The position numbers and the translations under genes were made by a program. Under the pieces are notes generated by a model, which was not told the DNA's origin, ran no database searches, and saw only the letters and a program-made list of their open reading frames with translations. A DNA stretch of 64,000 nucleotides from Pandoraea communis (lineage in GTDB: Bacteria; Pseudomonadota; Gammaproteobacteria; Burkholderiales; Burkholderiaceae), in NCBI RefSeq assembly GCF_902459745.1, contig NZ_CABPSJ010000001.1, positions 310,001-374,000 of the forward strand, in the 5' to 3' direction. Shown piece after piece: positions 38,134 to 46,747 of this stretch; within the stretch, counting starts at the first letter, position 1, and each line of letters opens with the position of its first letter.

Positions 38134-39402
38134 ATGAACGATTCACGTCCCGTCGTCGTTATCGGGGGCGGTTTGGTCGGCGTATGTACCGCCGCATATC
38201 TTCAACGTGCCGGGCATTCGGTAGTGATCGTCGACCGGCAGTCGGCGCGTCAGGCGGCATCGCTTGGCAATGCGGGCTGCATCAATGGCTCGTCGGTCGT
38301 CCCGATTGCGATGCCCGGCGTGCTCTGGCAAGTCCCCGGCTGGCTGATGCAACCGGATGGCCCGCTAGTGTTGCGATGGCGCTATCTCCCGCGCATGGTG
38401 CCATGGCTCATGCGCTTCGTCGCGGCGAGCCAACCCGCTCGGGTTGCCGCACAAGCCCACGCGTTGCGCGCGCTGCTCGGCCCCGCGCTCGACGCCTATC
38501 AGCCCCTGCTTGACGATGCGGGAGCGAACGATCTGGTCAAGCGCCGCGGTTATCTCATCGCGTACTCCAGCCCGAACGGCATGGCGGGCGACGAAGGCGG
38601 CATGGCGCTTCGCCGTGACAACGGCGTGCATATCGAGACGCTCGATGCGGCTGCGCTTCGTGAGTTCGAGCCGACGCTATCGCATGACTTCATCGGCGCA
38701 CGATACATCAGCGAGACGGGGCATACCGGCGATCCGGGCGCACTTCTGGCGCGTCTGACCGCACAGGTGGTCGCACGAGGGGGGCGTGTCGTCGATGCGG
38801 CAGCCACGGCCATCGAGACCAATGGCGCACAGGCCGTCGCCGTGCACACCGACAAAGGACGTGAAGCTGCCAGTGCCGTGGTTATTGCGGCGGGGGCGTG
38901 GTCGGCACCCTTCGTGCGCCAGTTGGGAGACCGCATCGTCTTCGACACCGAACGCGGCTATCACGTGGAGATTCCGGCACCGGAAGAAATGCCGTCACGC
39001 CCCGTCATGTGGGCTGAGGGCAAGCTGTTCGCCACACCGATGAACGGCCGCCTTCGCGGCGCGGGTACGGTGGAATTGGCGGGGCTGCAAGCGCCGCCGA
39101 ACTGGCGGCGTGCCGATCTGCTATTGGGTCAACTGCACAAGATGTTTCCGCGCGCCATGCAAGGCACGAAGCCGACGCGATCGGTCGACGGTGCGCGCTG
39201 GCAGGGCTTTCGCCCCAGCACCCCCGACTCGCTACCGGTGCTGGGCGCGGCGTCGAAAGTGCCGAATGCGTTTTATGCGTTCGGCCACGGTCACGTCGGC
39301 CTGACCGCCGCAGCGTCGACAGGTCGTACGATTGCCGGGCTGGTGGCTGGCGAACGGCCTGCTATCGACCTTTCGCCATTCTCGATCGGACGCTTTCGCT
39401 GA
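38134..39402 (+). CDS. D-amino acid dehydrogenase-like FAD oxidoreductase (DadA family)
   Basis: This 422-residue protein of the DAO superfamily has the FAD-binding motif VVVIGGGLVGVCTAAYL at residues 7-23, EGKLFATPMNGRLRGAGT in the substrate domain and the C-terminal FGHGHVGLTAAASTGR motif near 388-403 that closes the FAD site. DadA-like enzymes deaminate D-amino acids at the inner membrane and pass electrons to quinone. Other substrates (hydroxyproline, glycine betaine derivatives) are possible in this broad family. The ATG at 38134 is preceded by CAGGACGG. No partner alanine racemase is adjacent. Confidence 0.85.
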   Translation: MNDSRPVVVIGGGLVGVCTAAYLQRAGHSVVIVDRQSARQAASLGNAGCINGSSVVPIAMPGVLWQVPGWLMQPDGPLVLRWRYLPRMVPWLMRFVAASQPARVAAQAHALRALLGPALDAYQPLLDDAGANDLVKRRGYLIAYSSPNGMAGDEGGMALRRDNGVHIETLDAAALREFEPTLSHDFIGARYISETGHTGDPGALLARLTAQVVARGGRVVDAAATAIETNGAQAVAVHTDKGREAASAVVIAAGAWSAPFVRQLGDRIVFDTERGYHVEIPAPEEMPSRPVMWAEGKLFATPMNGRLRGAGTVELAGLQAPPNWRRADLLLGQLHKMFPRAMQGTKPTRSVDGARWQGFRPSTPDSLPVLGAASKVPNAFYAFGHGHVGLTAAASTGRTIAGLVAGERPAIDLSPFSIGRFR

Positions 39403-39490
39403 AGCACGCGAATGCGGCACGGCGCGCGCGGCGAGGAGTTGTCCGAGCGCGCCGTCATGCCGCCTCGCAAGCGCAACGCCCCTCAAGCCG

Positions 39491-40492
39491 TCAGGACCTG
39501 GCGACCGATGCAACGATGTCGCACGAGCGCAGTCGCAACGCGGGATCGTAGACATCGGTCACGAGCATCAACTCATCGGCCTGCGTGCGTTCGACCAGAT
39601 CGGACAACCCTGCTTTCACTCGCTCAGGGCCACCCACGACGGACACGCCGAGGAAGGCTTCCACCGAATGCTGTTCGGCCGGGTCCCAACGCTCGTCCAT
39701 ATCGTTCACGGGGGGTTGCAGCTTCAGGCTTTGTCCGCGCATGAGCGCCAGAATCTTCTGTTGCGCCGACGTCGCGAGGAATGCCGCTTCCTCATCGGTC
39801 GGTGCGGCCACGACCGGCACACCGACCATCACGTAAGGCTTATCCAATACCGCAGACGGACGGAACAGCTCGCGGTACAGGCGTAGCGCATCGAACAGGA
39901 ATCGCGGCGCGAAGTGCGACGCAAACGCGTACGGCAGCCCCAGATGCGCCGCGAGTTGCGCCGAAAACAGCGACGACCCCAACAACCACACGGGAATATC
40001 GCTGCCCGCACCGGGCGTGGCGACAAGCCGCTGCCCCGGCTGCGCCGGGGCGAGCAATGCGCGCAATTCGGCGACCTGCTCCGGGAAATCGTCGCCATTG
40101 GACAACCGATCGCGGCGCAGGGCGCGCATCGTCGCCTGATCGGCGCCGGGAGCACGTCCCAACCCCAGATCGATGCGTCCCGGATACAGCGCGGCAAGCG
40201 TACCGAAGTTCTCGGCAACGACCAGCGGCGGATGGTTCGGCAGCATCACACCGCCCGATCCCACGCGAATACGCGAGGTCTTGTCCGCAATGTGACCGAT
40301 CAGCAGGGCAGTCGCCGAACTCGCGATGCCATCCATGTTGTGGTGTTCCGCCAGCCAGAAACGCTCGAAGCCTAGGCGCTCGACGTGCTGGGCCAGTTCC
40401 GTGGACTGTTTCAGGGCTTCGGCCACCGTGCCGCCGGCGCGTATCGGCACCAGATCCAGCATCGAGAGGGCCGTCTTCGACAAACTGCTCAT
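39491..40492 (-). CDS. LLM-class flavin-dependent oxidoreductase
   Basis: This 333-residue protein is a luciferase-like monooxygenase of the group that starts LSMLDLVPI and contains [19 protein letters not shown] (near 43-61) and [22 protein letters not shown] (near 78; given by position). These TIM-barrel enzymes use FMNH2, usually supplied by a separate reductase. The substrate is unknown. It is divergent from an HxlR-type regulator, which is likely to control it. The ATG at 40492 has GGAG six bases upstream; one four codons earlier (40504) is an alternative. Confidence 0.88.
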   Translation of the reverse strand: MSSLSKTALSMLDLVPIRAGGTVAEALKQSTELAQHVERLGFERFWLAEHHNMDGIASSATALLIGHIADKTSRIRVGSGGVMLPNHPPLVVAENFGTLAALYPGRIDLGLGRAPGADQATMRALRRDRLSNGDDFPEQVAELRALLAPAQPGQRLVATPGAGSDIPVWLLGSSLFSAQLAAHLGLPYAFASHFAPRFLFDALRLYRELFRPSAVLDKPYVMVGVPVVAAPTDEEAAFLATSAQQKILALMRGQSLKLQPPVNDMDERWDPAEQHSVEAFLGVSVVGGPERVKAGLSDLVERTQADELMLVTDVYDPALRLRSCDIVASVARS

Positions 40493-40630
40493 GGGATTCT
40501 CCATTGTCCTGCGCGCACCTTTCCGGCTGTCGGGACCGCAAGGCCCTCTCACATCGGATGACGCGCACTACCGGCACAAAGTATAGTGACGAAGGGAAAA
40601 AATCCCCAGTAGGCACTCTTTAGTTGAATA

Positions 40631-40647
40631 GTTACCAATTGGTTACC
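40631..40647. promoter_or_regulatory. Probable HxlR operator
   Basis: The palindrome ACCAATTGGT (40634-40643) lies inside a direct repeat of GTTACC (40631-40636 and 40642-40647), immediately before the HxlR-type ATG. Placement over the regulator's start region suggests autoregulation and control of the divergent flavin enzyme gene. Confidence 0.5.
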
Positions 40648-41085
40648 ATGAGCAAACCCGAACCGTTCGTTTTCGAAGAAACCTGCGTGCCGCGTCGCGT
40701 ACTGGAACTCTTCAGCGTGAAGTGGACGAGCATGGTGCTGTACGCGTTGCAGTGTGGCACCACGCGCACGGGGGAGTTGCAGCGCCGCTTGCCGGGAATC
40801 TCCAAGAAGATGCTCACGCAGACGTTGCGCGAACTCGAGCGCGACGGACTGATTCATCGCGAGGTCTACGCCGTCGTACCGCCCAAGGTGGAGTATTCGC
40901 TCACGCCGCTCGGCGAGTTGTTCATCGAGCCCATCGAAATGCTTTACCGCTGGGGCAATCAACACGCTGATGTGCTTGCTCAACTGAGTCTTCGCCGCGG
41001 CAAACCCGTGCAGGTTGACTACGCCGACGCCGACATCGACATGACGCACGCCCCGGCCCCCGCAGGCACAACGCGCGCTGTCTGA
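40648..41085 (+). CDS. HxlR-family regulator
   Basis: This 145-residue protein has one HxlR winged-helix domain (residues 8-110). Landmarks are SVKWTSMVLYALQCG, TGELQRRLPGISKKMLTQTLRELERDG and the wing YAVVPPKVEYSLTPLG. The cysteine C13 near the N-terminus is at the position used for redox or aldehyde sensing in some HxlR proteins (inference). It is divergent from the LLM flavin enzyme. The ATG at 40648 is the first in frame with family alignment; an upstream TTG is unlikely. Confidence 0.9.
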   Translation: MSKPEPFVFEETCVPRRVLELFSVKWTSMVLYALQCGTTRTGELQRRLPGISKKMLTQTLRELERDGLIHREVYAVVPPKVEYSLTPLGELFIEPIEMLYRWGNQHADVLAQLSLRRGKPVQVDYADADIDMTHAPAPAGTTRAV

Positions 41086-41164
41086 ACCGGCACGAACGTT
41101 CGCCCCGTCGGCTCGCCGGCCGACACGTTCTGACGGCCGCGACGCAGACCACCCGCAAACGAAA

Positions 41165-41187
41165 CGGGCCGGCAAATTGCCGGCCCG
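41165..41187. terminator. Hairpin between convergent HxlR and aspartoacylase genes
   Basis: CGGGCCGGCAA (41165-41175) and TTGCCGGCCCG (41177-41187) are perfect arms. It is nearly symmetrical and lies between two convergent stop codons, so it could end both transcripts; no T-run follows. Confidence 0.55.
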
Positions 41188-41226
41188 CTGCCTAACCTCG
41201 GTGTCCCCGACGCTATCGTTGCGTCA

Positions 41227-42210
41227 TCAGCGATCGAGCAAACGTCCCAGACGCATCATCGTGACGTTCACACCGAGATGGCGCATCGACGGCTGCACGA
41301 TCACGCAGTTGTCGTAGGGCGTGACAATGACTTCGTCGCCATCGCGGGCAATCTCCGTCCCGGCCTTCTCGATCACTTCCAGGCCGGTGAACGGCTGTGA
41401 GAAGCGGAAGTCCATCGAGCGCGCCACGACCGGCTGCGTGATCTCCACAAACTTCTGACGTGCGGGCAACGCTTGCGTGAGGAACGGCGCCACATCGGCC
41501 TCGGCCACGACACCCGCGTGCAACAGGAACCGAGCGGCACTGTCGAGCGCCACGTCGCGCGCGCTCTTGGCGAAGTGCTGACCGGTTTCGATGAGCAGAG
41601 CGTTCTTCGGGCTGGCCGGATCGCCGAAGCCGCCGTAGTCGCGCATACGTGTGCCGTTCGCATGGCCCTTGTCGATGATGACGTGCTCCGGCGTGCCGAG
41701 TTCGGCGGCCAGTGCAATCGCCTTCTCGAGTGGCCCGGTCATCATCAACGGCGCGGAGGCTTCGTGCATCGAGTGGATGTCGAGCAGCAGATCGACCGTA
41801 TCGATGAACGGGCGCATGGCGCGCGCACGCGACAACTCGCGGCTCTGGCGCTCGCCGTCGAGCGTCGACGGCGTCCAGACGCGGTTCATATCTTCGTCGA
41901 GGAAGCGAGTGGCATCGGCATTCTCGGCGCTGAATTGCTCGTACGCACCGATATTGCCGAAGCCCAGCGACAGGCGTCCTGCCGTGGGGCGCACACCGGC
42001 GGCGAGCAGCGCGTCGACGGCGATGGCGCCGCTCACTTCGTTGCCGTGCGTGAGTGCAAGAATCATCACATGTTTGCCGGGCTTGCCGCTATCGAACGAG
42101 TGCAGAAAGTCGATGCCGGTATTGCCTTCGCGCCAGCGGTTGATGTCGGGAAACGAGACTTCGATGGGGTACGCCGGCAGGGCGGCGCGAATCGCTTCGA
42201 GCGTGGTCAT
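41227..42210 (-). CDS. Succinylglutamate desuccinylase/aspartoacylase-family zinc hydrolase
   Basis: This 327-residue M14-type zinc amidohydrolase has the metal-binding H-x2-E (LTHGNEVSG near 54-62) and the later histidine in LLDIHSMHE (near 142). The catalytic glutamate is probably in LLIETGQHF (near 208). The family removes acyl groups from N-acyl amino acids or similar amides. The substrate is unknown. The upstream MFS carrier on the same strand, 135 bases away, may import it. The start ATG at 42210 gives normal length. Confidence 0.87.
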   Translation of the reverse strand: MTTLEAIRAALPAYPIEVSFPDINRWREGNTGIDFLHSFDSGKPGKHVMILALTHGNEVSGAIAVDALLAAGVRPTAGRLSLGFGNIGAYEQFSAENADATRFLDEDMNRVWTPSTLDGERQSRELSRARAMRPFIDTVDLLLDIHSMHEASAPLMMTGPLEKAIALAAELGTPEHVIIDKGHANGTRMRDYGGFGDPASPKNALLIETGQHFAKSARDVALDSAARFLLHAGVVAEADVAPFLTQALPARQKFVEITQPVVARSMDFRFSQPFTGLEVIEKAGTEIARDGDEVIVTPYDNCVIVQPSMRHLGVNVTMMRLGRLLDR

Positions 42211-42345
42211 GAAAAATGCTCCGCAAGGGATGCCGAAAAAAGTGACGACGCCGCTGTAGGGGACAGCAGACGTCGTCGTTACGGCGAAAATCAGGTCATC
42301 GGATGAGGATGAGGTGCATTGTTGGCGGTTCGCCGTCGGCGCCGC

Positions 42346-43665
42346 TCAGGCGTTCGATGCGTGGGTCGAGCCATGCGCGATACCGGCAATCTTGCCGGCG
42401 CGCACACGGCGGCCCAGCGAAATCACGGCGGAAACACTGAGCACGGCGGTCGCCATCACGTAGAAGCTCGGTGCGAGCTTGTTTTGCGTGGCGTCGATGA
42501 GCCAGGTCACGATAAGCGGCGCGAACCCGCCGAAGACCGTCACCGAGAAGTTGTACGACAGTGCCAGCCCCGTGCCACGGGTGCTCGTCGGGAAAATGTC
42601 CGCCAGCAGGGCAGGCAGCGGCGCAAGGCTCACGGCGATGAGCAGCCCCACGAGCGCTTGCACCATGAGCAGCGTCTGGAAGGTCGGATAGCGGTTGAGC
42701 AGCACGAACAGCGGGTAGGTTGTCACGCCCACGAGAATCAGCGCCCAGAGCATCACGCGAATACGGCCGAACTTGTCTGAGAGATGGCCGACGACAGGCG
42801 CGGCGATCATCAGCATCACGCCGGTGACAACAGCGCCGATGAACGACGACGTCGCCGGAATATGCAGTTGCTTGACGGCATACGTCGGCATGTACAGCTT
42901 GTGAACGTAGTTGAATGCGGTCGCTGCGGCAACGACGCCGGCACCGAGCAGCATATTGGCGCGATCGCGGCCGAAGACTTCGCGCAGCGGCGACTTTTCG
43001 CGTTGCTTTTCGCCGAGCTTCTTGAAGTCGGCCGTTTCGTCGATGTTGCGGCGAATGTAAAGACCGACCGGGCCGATGAGCAGCCCCACGGCGAACGCGA
43101 CACGCCATCCCCATGCGCTCAGTTGATCGGCCGTGAGCAGCATGCTCAGCAAGGCGGAAACGCCGGCGGCGAGCACCGTGGCGAGGCCTTGCGTGGACAT
43201 TTGCCAGCTTGCGAAAAACCCGCGGCGCTTGGCATCGGCGTGCTCGACCATGAAGGCCGTGGCGGCACCGAACTCGCCGCCCGTCGAGAAGCCTTGCAGC
43301 ATACGCGCGACGATGATGATGAGCGGCGAGGCAATGCCGATCTGTGCATAGGTCGGGGCGAACGCGATCATGGCGGTGCCGAGCATCATCAGGGCGATGG
43401 ACACCGTGAGCGACGCTTTGCGGCCCGCGCGGTCGGCGTAGCTGCCGAGGACGATCGAGCCCAGCGGGCGCGTAACGAACGAGATACCGAAGGTGCCGAC
43501 GGAGAGCAGCAGCGACGTGGTCGCGTCATGCGACGGGAAGAACAACTGGCCGATCACGATGGCGAAGTAGCCATAGATCAGCAGATCGTAGAACTCGAGT
43601 GCGTTGCCGATACTCGCGGCGCAGATTTCGCGCCACGGGTTGTGGGGTTTGGTGTTACTGGTCAT
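42346..43665 (-). CDS. MFS transporter, ProP/MHS type
   Basis: This 439-residue 12-helix carrier has GNALEFYDLLIYGYFA near residue 20, the loop motif GSYADRAGRKASLT near 72 and the second-half GHLSDKFGRIRVM. It belongs to the metabolite:H+ symporter group. The likely partner is the zinc hydrolase downstream, so an N-acyl amino acid or similar compound is a plausible substrate; this is inference from adjacency. The ATG at 43665 follows CAGAGGAGCAGGGC on the minus strand. Confidence 0.87.
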   Translation of the reverse strand: MTSNTKPHNPWREICAASIGNALEFYDLLIYGYFAIVIGQLFFPSHDATTSLLLSVGTFGISFVTRPLGSIVLGSYADRAGRKASLTVSIALMMLGTAMIAFAPTYAQIGIASPLIIIVARMLQGFSTGGEFGAATAFMVEHADAKRRGFFASWQMSTQGLATVLAAGVSALLSMLLTADQLSAWGWRVAFAVGLLIGPVGLYIRRNIDETADFKKLGEKQREKSPLREVFGRDRANMLLGAGVVAAATAFNYVHKLYMPTYAVKQLHIPATSSFIGAVVTGVMLMIAAPVVGHLSDKFGRIRVMLWALILVGVTTYPLFVLLNRYPTFQTLLMVQALVGLLIAVSLAPLPALLADIFPTSTRGTGLALSYNFSVTVFGGFAPLIVTWLIDATQNKLAPSFYVMATAVLSVSAVISLGRRVRAGKIAGIAHGSTHASNA

Positions 43666-43878
43666 GCCCTGCTCCTCTGGATCGCTGGCGTTGGGGATCA
43701 ATGTGTGGCGGCCACGCGATACGCGCCCAAAGCGCGCCGAGGCCACCGGCCAGTCTCAGGAAGCGGAGTGTAGGCGGGAGAAAATCGAGCTTCGTGCCGA
43801 TTCGGCACGCAAAGGTGCTGATTGAGGGAGGGGTGTCGCAAACGGTGATGCAAAACAATGAACTCCGTCACGGAACAA

Positions 43879-44643
43879 TTAACTTCGTAACGGGAAGCCC
43901 GCTACGGCGTTCGCGGCCCGATTCATTGCAACGATATCGTCATGGCTGGGGTTCGGGCCGAGCTTCGCGAAAAGCTCGGGCATCCGATCTCGTTTCACGG
44001 AGGCCTCGCCCTTGATCGCAGCAGCGAGGCCTTTGCGCATCATCTCCGCACCGTAATCGCAGCAGTAGGCAGGTGTCGACGGCTCTTGTCTCCACGAATC
44101 TTCCAGCGAACCACCATTGACGGGATCGAAGCCGATTTGATTGACCAATTCCATGACGGTTTGCTTGCCATCGTCGTCATCGCCCGCAACAGCAACTGCC
44201 AAACGGTCGGGCGATCCTTCGGGCAGACCGAGATGCGCGAGTGAATACGCGAGAAGATTGTTGAAGGCCTTGATAACTGACCGGTCGAGTTGTCGGGATA
44301 CCCACACACTCTCAGGCATCCCTTCGTCGATTTCGGGGATGCGCGAGTCACGCAGGCCGGGATAGTAGTTGCTGGTATCGATTACCGGAACATGTGAAGG
44401 AATCGAGTCGAACATGCCGGCCGGCAGTTTCGCCATTCCCGGTAGCGGGATCGCCAGGACGATCACGTCCGCGCCGGAAATCGCGCCCTTAACATCGGCC
44501 GCCGTCGCGCCGATTTCGTCCGCAAAATTCTCGACCGCTGCCAGCCCCTTCGAATTCGCGACGCGGATGCTGTGACCCGCGGCCTTCAGACGACGCGCAA
44601 GCGTGCCGCCGATATTGCCGGTGCCGATGATGCCGACTTCCAT
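43879..44643 (-). CDS. F420-type NADP oxidoreductase family protein
   Basis: This 254-residue Rossmann protein begins MEVGIIGTGNIGGTLARRL, with GTGNIGGT at residues 7-14. It aligns in pattern with NADPH-dependent F420 reductases and with the ProC/6PGDH-like NAD(P)-binding group. The central DVIVLAIPLPGMAKL and VIDTSNYYP segments are typical. F420 is not made by this lineage as far as known, so the real substrate is probably something else. It is divergent from an HxlR-type gene with an inverted repeat between them. Confidence 0.83.
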   Translation of the reverse strand: MEVGIIGTGNIGGTLARRLKAAGHSIRVANSKGLAAVENFADEIGATAADVKGAISGADVIVLAIPLPGMAKLPAGMFDSIPSHVPVIDTSNYYPGLRDSRIPEIDEGMPESVWVSRQLDRSVIKAFNNLLAYSLAHLGLPEGSPDRLAVAVAGDDDDGKQTVMELVNQIGFDPVNGGSLEDSWRQEPSTPAYCCDYGAEMMRKGLAAAIKGEASVKRDRMPELFAKLGPNPSHDDIVAMNRAANAVAGFPLRS

Positions 44644-44691
44644 GATGTTGACCTCGTTTGTGAACTGGCTGTGCTTTCGAGTTTTATACTA

Positions 44692-44733
44692 AGGATTACC
44701 CCCCACATTGACAAGAACCTACCGAAAAGTGGG
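44692..44733. promoter_or_regulatory. Divergent promoter with imperfect inverted repeat
   Basis: GATTACCCCCCAC on one side and GTGGGTAAC on the other form an imperfect inverted repeat with TTACCC/GGGTAA ends, in the 110-base gap between the F420-type gene and the HxlR gene. It is a candidate HxlR operator. Confidence 0.45.
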
Positions 44734-44753
44734 TAACACACCAAAAGGTATGT

Positions 44754-45131
44754 ATGGGAAAAGTCCGGCAATGGAACTGCGACGATCCACAGCAACGCCT
44801 CGTATGGGCGAACGCGACCACGGAGGCGTTACAAGTGCTCGATGGGAAGTGGAAGATAATCATCCTCTGCCAGCTTTTTGCAGCCAAGGGCCCGATCCGC
44901 TTTTCCGAGCTGGAGCGGCTGATTGAGGGAGTCAATCAAAAGATGCTGATTCAACAGCTTCGCCAGCTAGAGAGAGACGGTATCGTCGAACGTACCGTCT
45001 ATCCTCAGGTGCCCCCGAAGGTTGAATATGCGCTGAGCGAGATGGGGGTTGCGCTCGGACCATCAATGGAGGCGCTCATCGACTGGGCCGAGCTGAGGCG
45101 ACAACGCTTGAGGAACGCTGGGACAAGGTAA
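44754..45131 (+). CDS. HxlR-family regulator
   Basis: This 125-residue single-domain HxlR protein has LDGKWKIIILCQLFAAKG (near 29-46), FSELERLIEGVNQKMLIQQL (near 50-69) and the wing VYPQVPPKVEYALSEMG. C9 near the N-terminus (WNCDD) is in the region used for sensing in some HxlR members. It is divergent from the F420-type NADP oxidoreductase, the probable target. The ATG at 44754 gives the family length. Confidence 0.88.
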   Translation: MGKVRQWNCDDPQQRLVWANATTEALQVLDGKWKIIILCQLFAAKGPIRFSELERLIEGVNQKMLIQQLRQLERDGIVERTVYPQVPPKVEYALSEMGVALGPSMEALIDWAELRRQRLRNAGTR

Positions 45132-45578
45132 TGACGCGCCCGGGACCCCGATCACTCCGTACGGAGCCGCGCAGAAGCGCCTACCCGAGCCGGAATTTTT
45201 TCTGAGGCTTGCATCGGCCGCCCGCGATGCAGACACTGTCGAAAATGAGGCGGTAGATCGATTCGCTCACGTAGCGACCTCAGATCGAGGCAACGGACAG
45301 AACGTCCGAAATTGGCCGTTTGCTGTCGCTCATTACAGTCGACTTCCAACCCAAAGGGGCCGTTCTTTAGCAATAGATGGCAAGCGCATTCTTTCAACAA
45401 GTCTGGTCACCCCGCAGGATTGTCGCCATCATGCGCCTCACCTTGAACGGCTATGTACATGCACTTGAACAGCGCTCGTTCTGCGTTGCAGAGTCCGTCT
45501 TGCACCGGTGGGTCGACCACGACATCTTGACCTGATAGTCGAGTAGCGCGCGTGATGCCGAGCAGACCCGCAGGCTGG
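45132..45578. other. Gene-poor stretch with a degenerate element
   Basis: This 447-base stretch lies between the HxlR gene and mhpR. I see no intact gene. It is less GC-rich and contains several broken short frames. The minus strand at about 45290-45365 matches a second element at 53021-53095. The stretch may be the remnant of an insertion or a decayed gene at the edge of the mhp cluster. Confidence 0.55.
45290..45365 (-). repeat. Diverged dispersed element, copy 1
   Basis: Read on the minus strand, it contains GAACGG, a TGGGT-GG core, TGA-CGAC-GCAA-CGGCCA-TTT and GACGTTC in the same order and spacing as the plus-strand copy at 53021-53095. The two copies share roughly two thirds of positions by eye. 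It is not a coding sequence. Confidence 0.5.
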
Positions 45579-46433
45579 TCAAGGCGTTCCAGGATCGGTC
45601 GACGGTGCAGGCGGTGGCGTATCCGGTGACGGCGACAGCGAGGAGGATGCTTTCGTCGATATCGCCGCCGCGATTTGCGCGGCCGCGTCTTGCAGGGGCG
45701 GCACGAAGCGTCGCACGGCCTCTGCGGGACTCACGGCCTGATCGAGATAGATCACGTTCAGACTGGCGAGCACACGGCCTTCGGATGGGATAGCGACTGC
45801 CACGGCGCCGATCTTGCGCTGGTCGAGCCAGTCGCCGTGATTCGAGCCAAAGCCGTTGTCGCGCGTTTGTCGTACGAGGTTGCGGATAAAGGCGTCGTCG
45901 CAGGCGAAGCGCTGCTGCAACTCGCCACCAGCGCCTGTGCGCAGCAAGTCGAGAATGTCTTCGCGTTCCGTGTCGGGACACATGCCGAAGTATGCGCGTC
46001 CGGCGGCAGTGAACAGCATCGGCAGGCGACGGCCGACCATCGCACGATGAAACGACAGCGGGCTGAAGCGATGTGTTGTCTCGCGAATGATCATGGCGTC
46101 GCCATCGGGTGTGGTCAGGTCCGATGGCCATACGACGCGCTGCATTAACTGCCCCATGATCGGGGGAGCGACGGTCGCGACACGCTCGTCGTCGGTGAAG
46201 CCTTCGCTGAGTGAGCGCACGGCGAGTGCCAGCCGAAAGGTGTCGTCCGACGTGCTGCGTCTCACGAACCCGTCCTCCAGCAGGGTCTCGAGCAAACGCC
46301 GCACGGTCGTGCGATGCAGGCCGGTGGCTTCGCTCAGTTGCGCAGGCGTTGCGCGCCCCCGTTCCATGACGTTCATTGCTCGCAACACCAATAACCCGCG
46401 CGACAGTCCCCGCACATTCGAATACTTGTTCAT
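45579..46433 (-). CDS. mhpR: IclR-family activator of the mhp operon
   Basis: This 284-residue protein has an IclR winged helix (RATPAQLSEATGLHRTTVRR at about 27-46) and an IclR effector domain. The last 30 residues are Ser/Pro-rich and probably disordered. It is divergent from mhpA and resembles E. coli MhpR, which activates the operon in response to 3-(3-hydroxyphenyl)propionate. The start is the ATG at 46433; an upstream TTG is unlikely. A perfect 17-bp palindrome lies 25 bases upstream of its ATG and about 275 bases before mhpA. Confidence 0.87.
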   Translation of the reverse strand: MNKYSNVRGLSRGLLVLRAMNVMERGRATPAQLSEATGLHRTTVRRLLETLLEDGFVRRSTSDDTFRLALAVRSLSEGFTDDERVATVAPPIMGQLMQRVVWPSDLTTPDGDAMIIRETTHRFSPLSFHRAMVGRRLPMLFTAAGRAYFGMCPDTEREDILDLLRTGAGGELQQRFACDDAFIRNLVRQTRDNGFGSNHGDWLDQRKIGAVAVAIPSEGRVLASLNVIYLDQAVSPAEAVRRFVPPLQDAAAQIAAAISTKASSSLSPSPDTPPPAPSTDPGTP

Positions 46434-46747
46434 CGAAAAATCCAATTAAATCAATGTTGTGCATTCTATGCACATTTTGGTGAAATTGTTGAGCGCATTT
46501 CGTGACCTGCCTAGACTCCACAGAAAATCAGAGCGCTAACGGAGACACCGTCCCAATCCGTCCGAACGACATTTGCCGAAGGCAAGTCGTTTGACAGCGG
46601 ATCCCGCGGCCCGACCCGAGCCAACGAAGCGAAGACAAGCGGACACCACGATCCGCCGTCGATTGACCTACAGCAGCACGCCATCAGAACGCGCGAGACA
46701 GGCGCGGGGGCGCGCTTGTGCCCAAGAAAAGTAAAGGAGCGAGACAC
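46434..46747. promoter_or_regulatory. mhpR / mhpA control region
   Basis: This 314-base region contains the 17-bp palindrome at 46458-46474 and a possible mhpA -10 (TAGACT, 46512-46517). The AT-rich part is nearest mhpR. An untranslated leader of about 220 bases before mhpA would follow; I see no gene in it. The mhpA ribosome site AAAGGAGCG is at about 46734-46742. Confidence 0.6.
46458..46474. promoter_or_regulatory. Probable MhpR operator
   Basis: TGTGCAT and ATGCACA flank TCT in a perfect 7-3-7 palindrome of 17 bp. The E. coli MhpR operator, as I recall it, is also a 17-bp palindrome, centred near -58. With the -10 suggested here (46512-46517) this one would also be centred near -58. Confidence 0.7.

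Noticed and set aside
45152-45400. 82-codon minus-strand frame in the gene-poor stretch before mhpR
   Set aside because: It coincides with the degenerate repeat element, lacks a ribosome site and resembles spurious proteins produced from such repeats.
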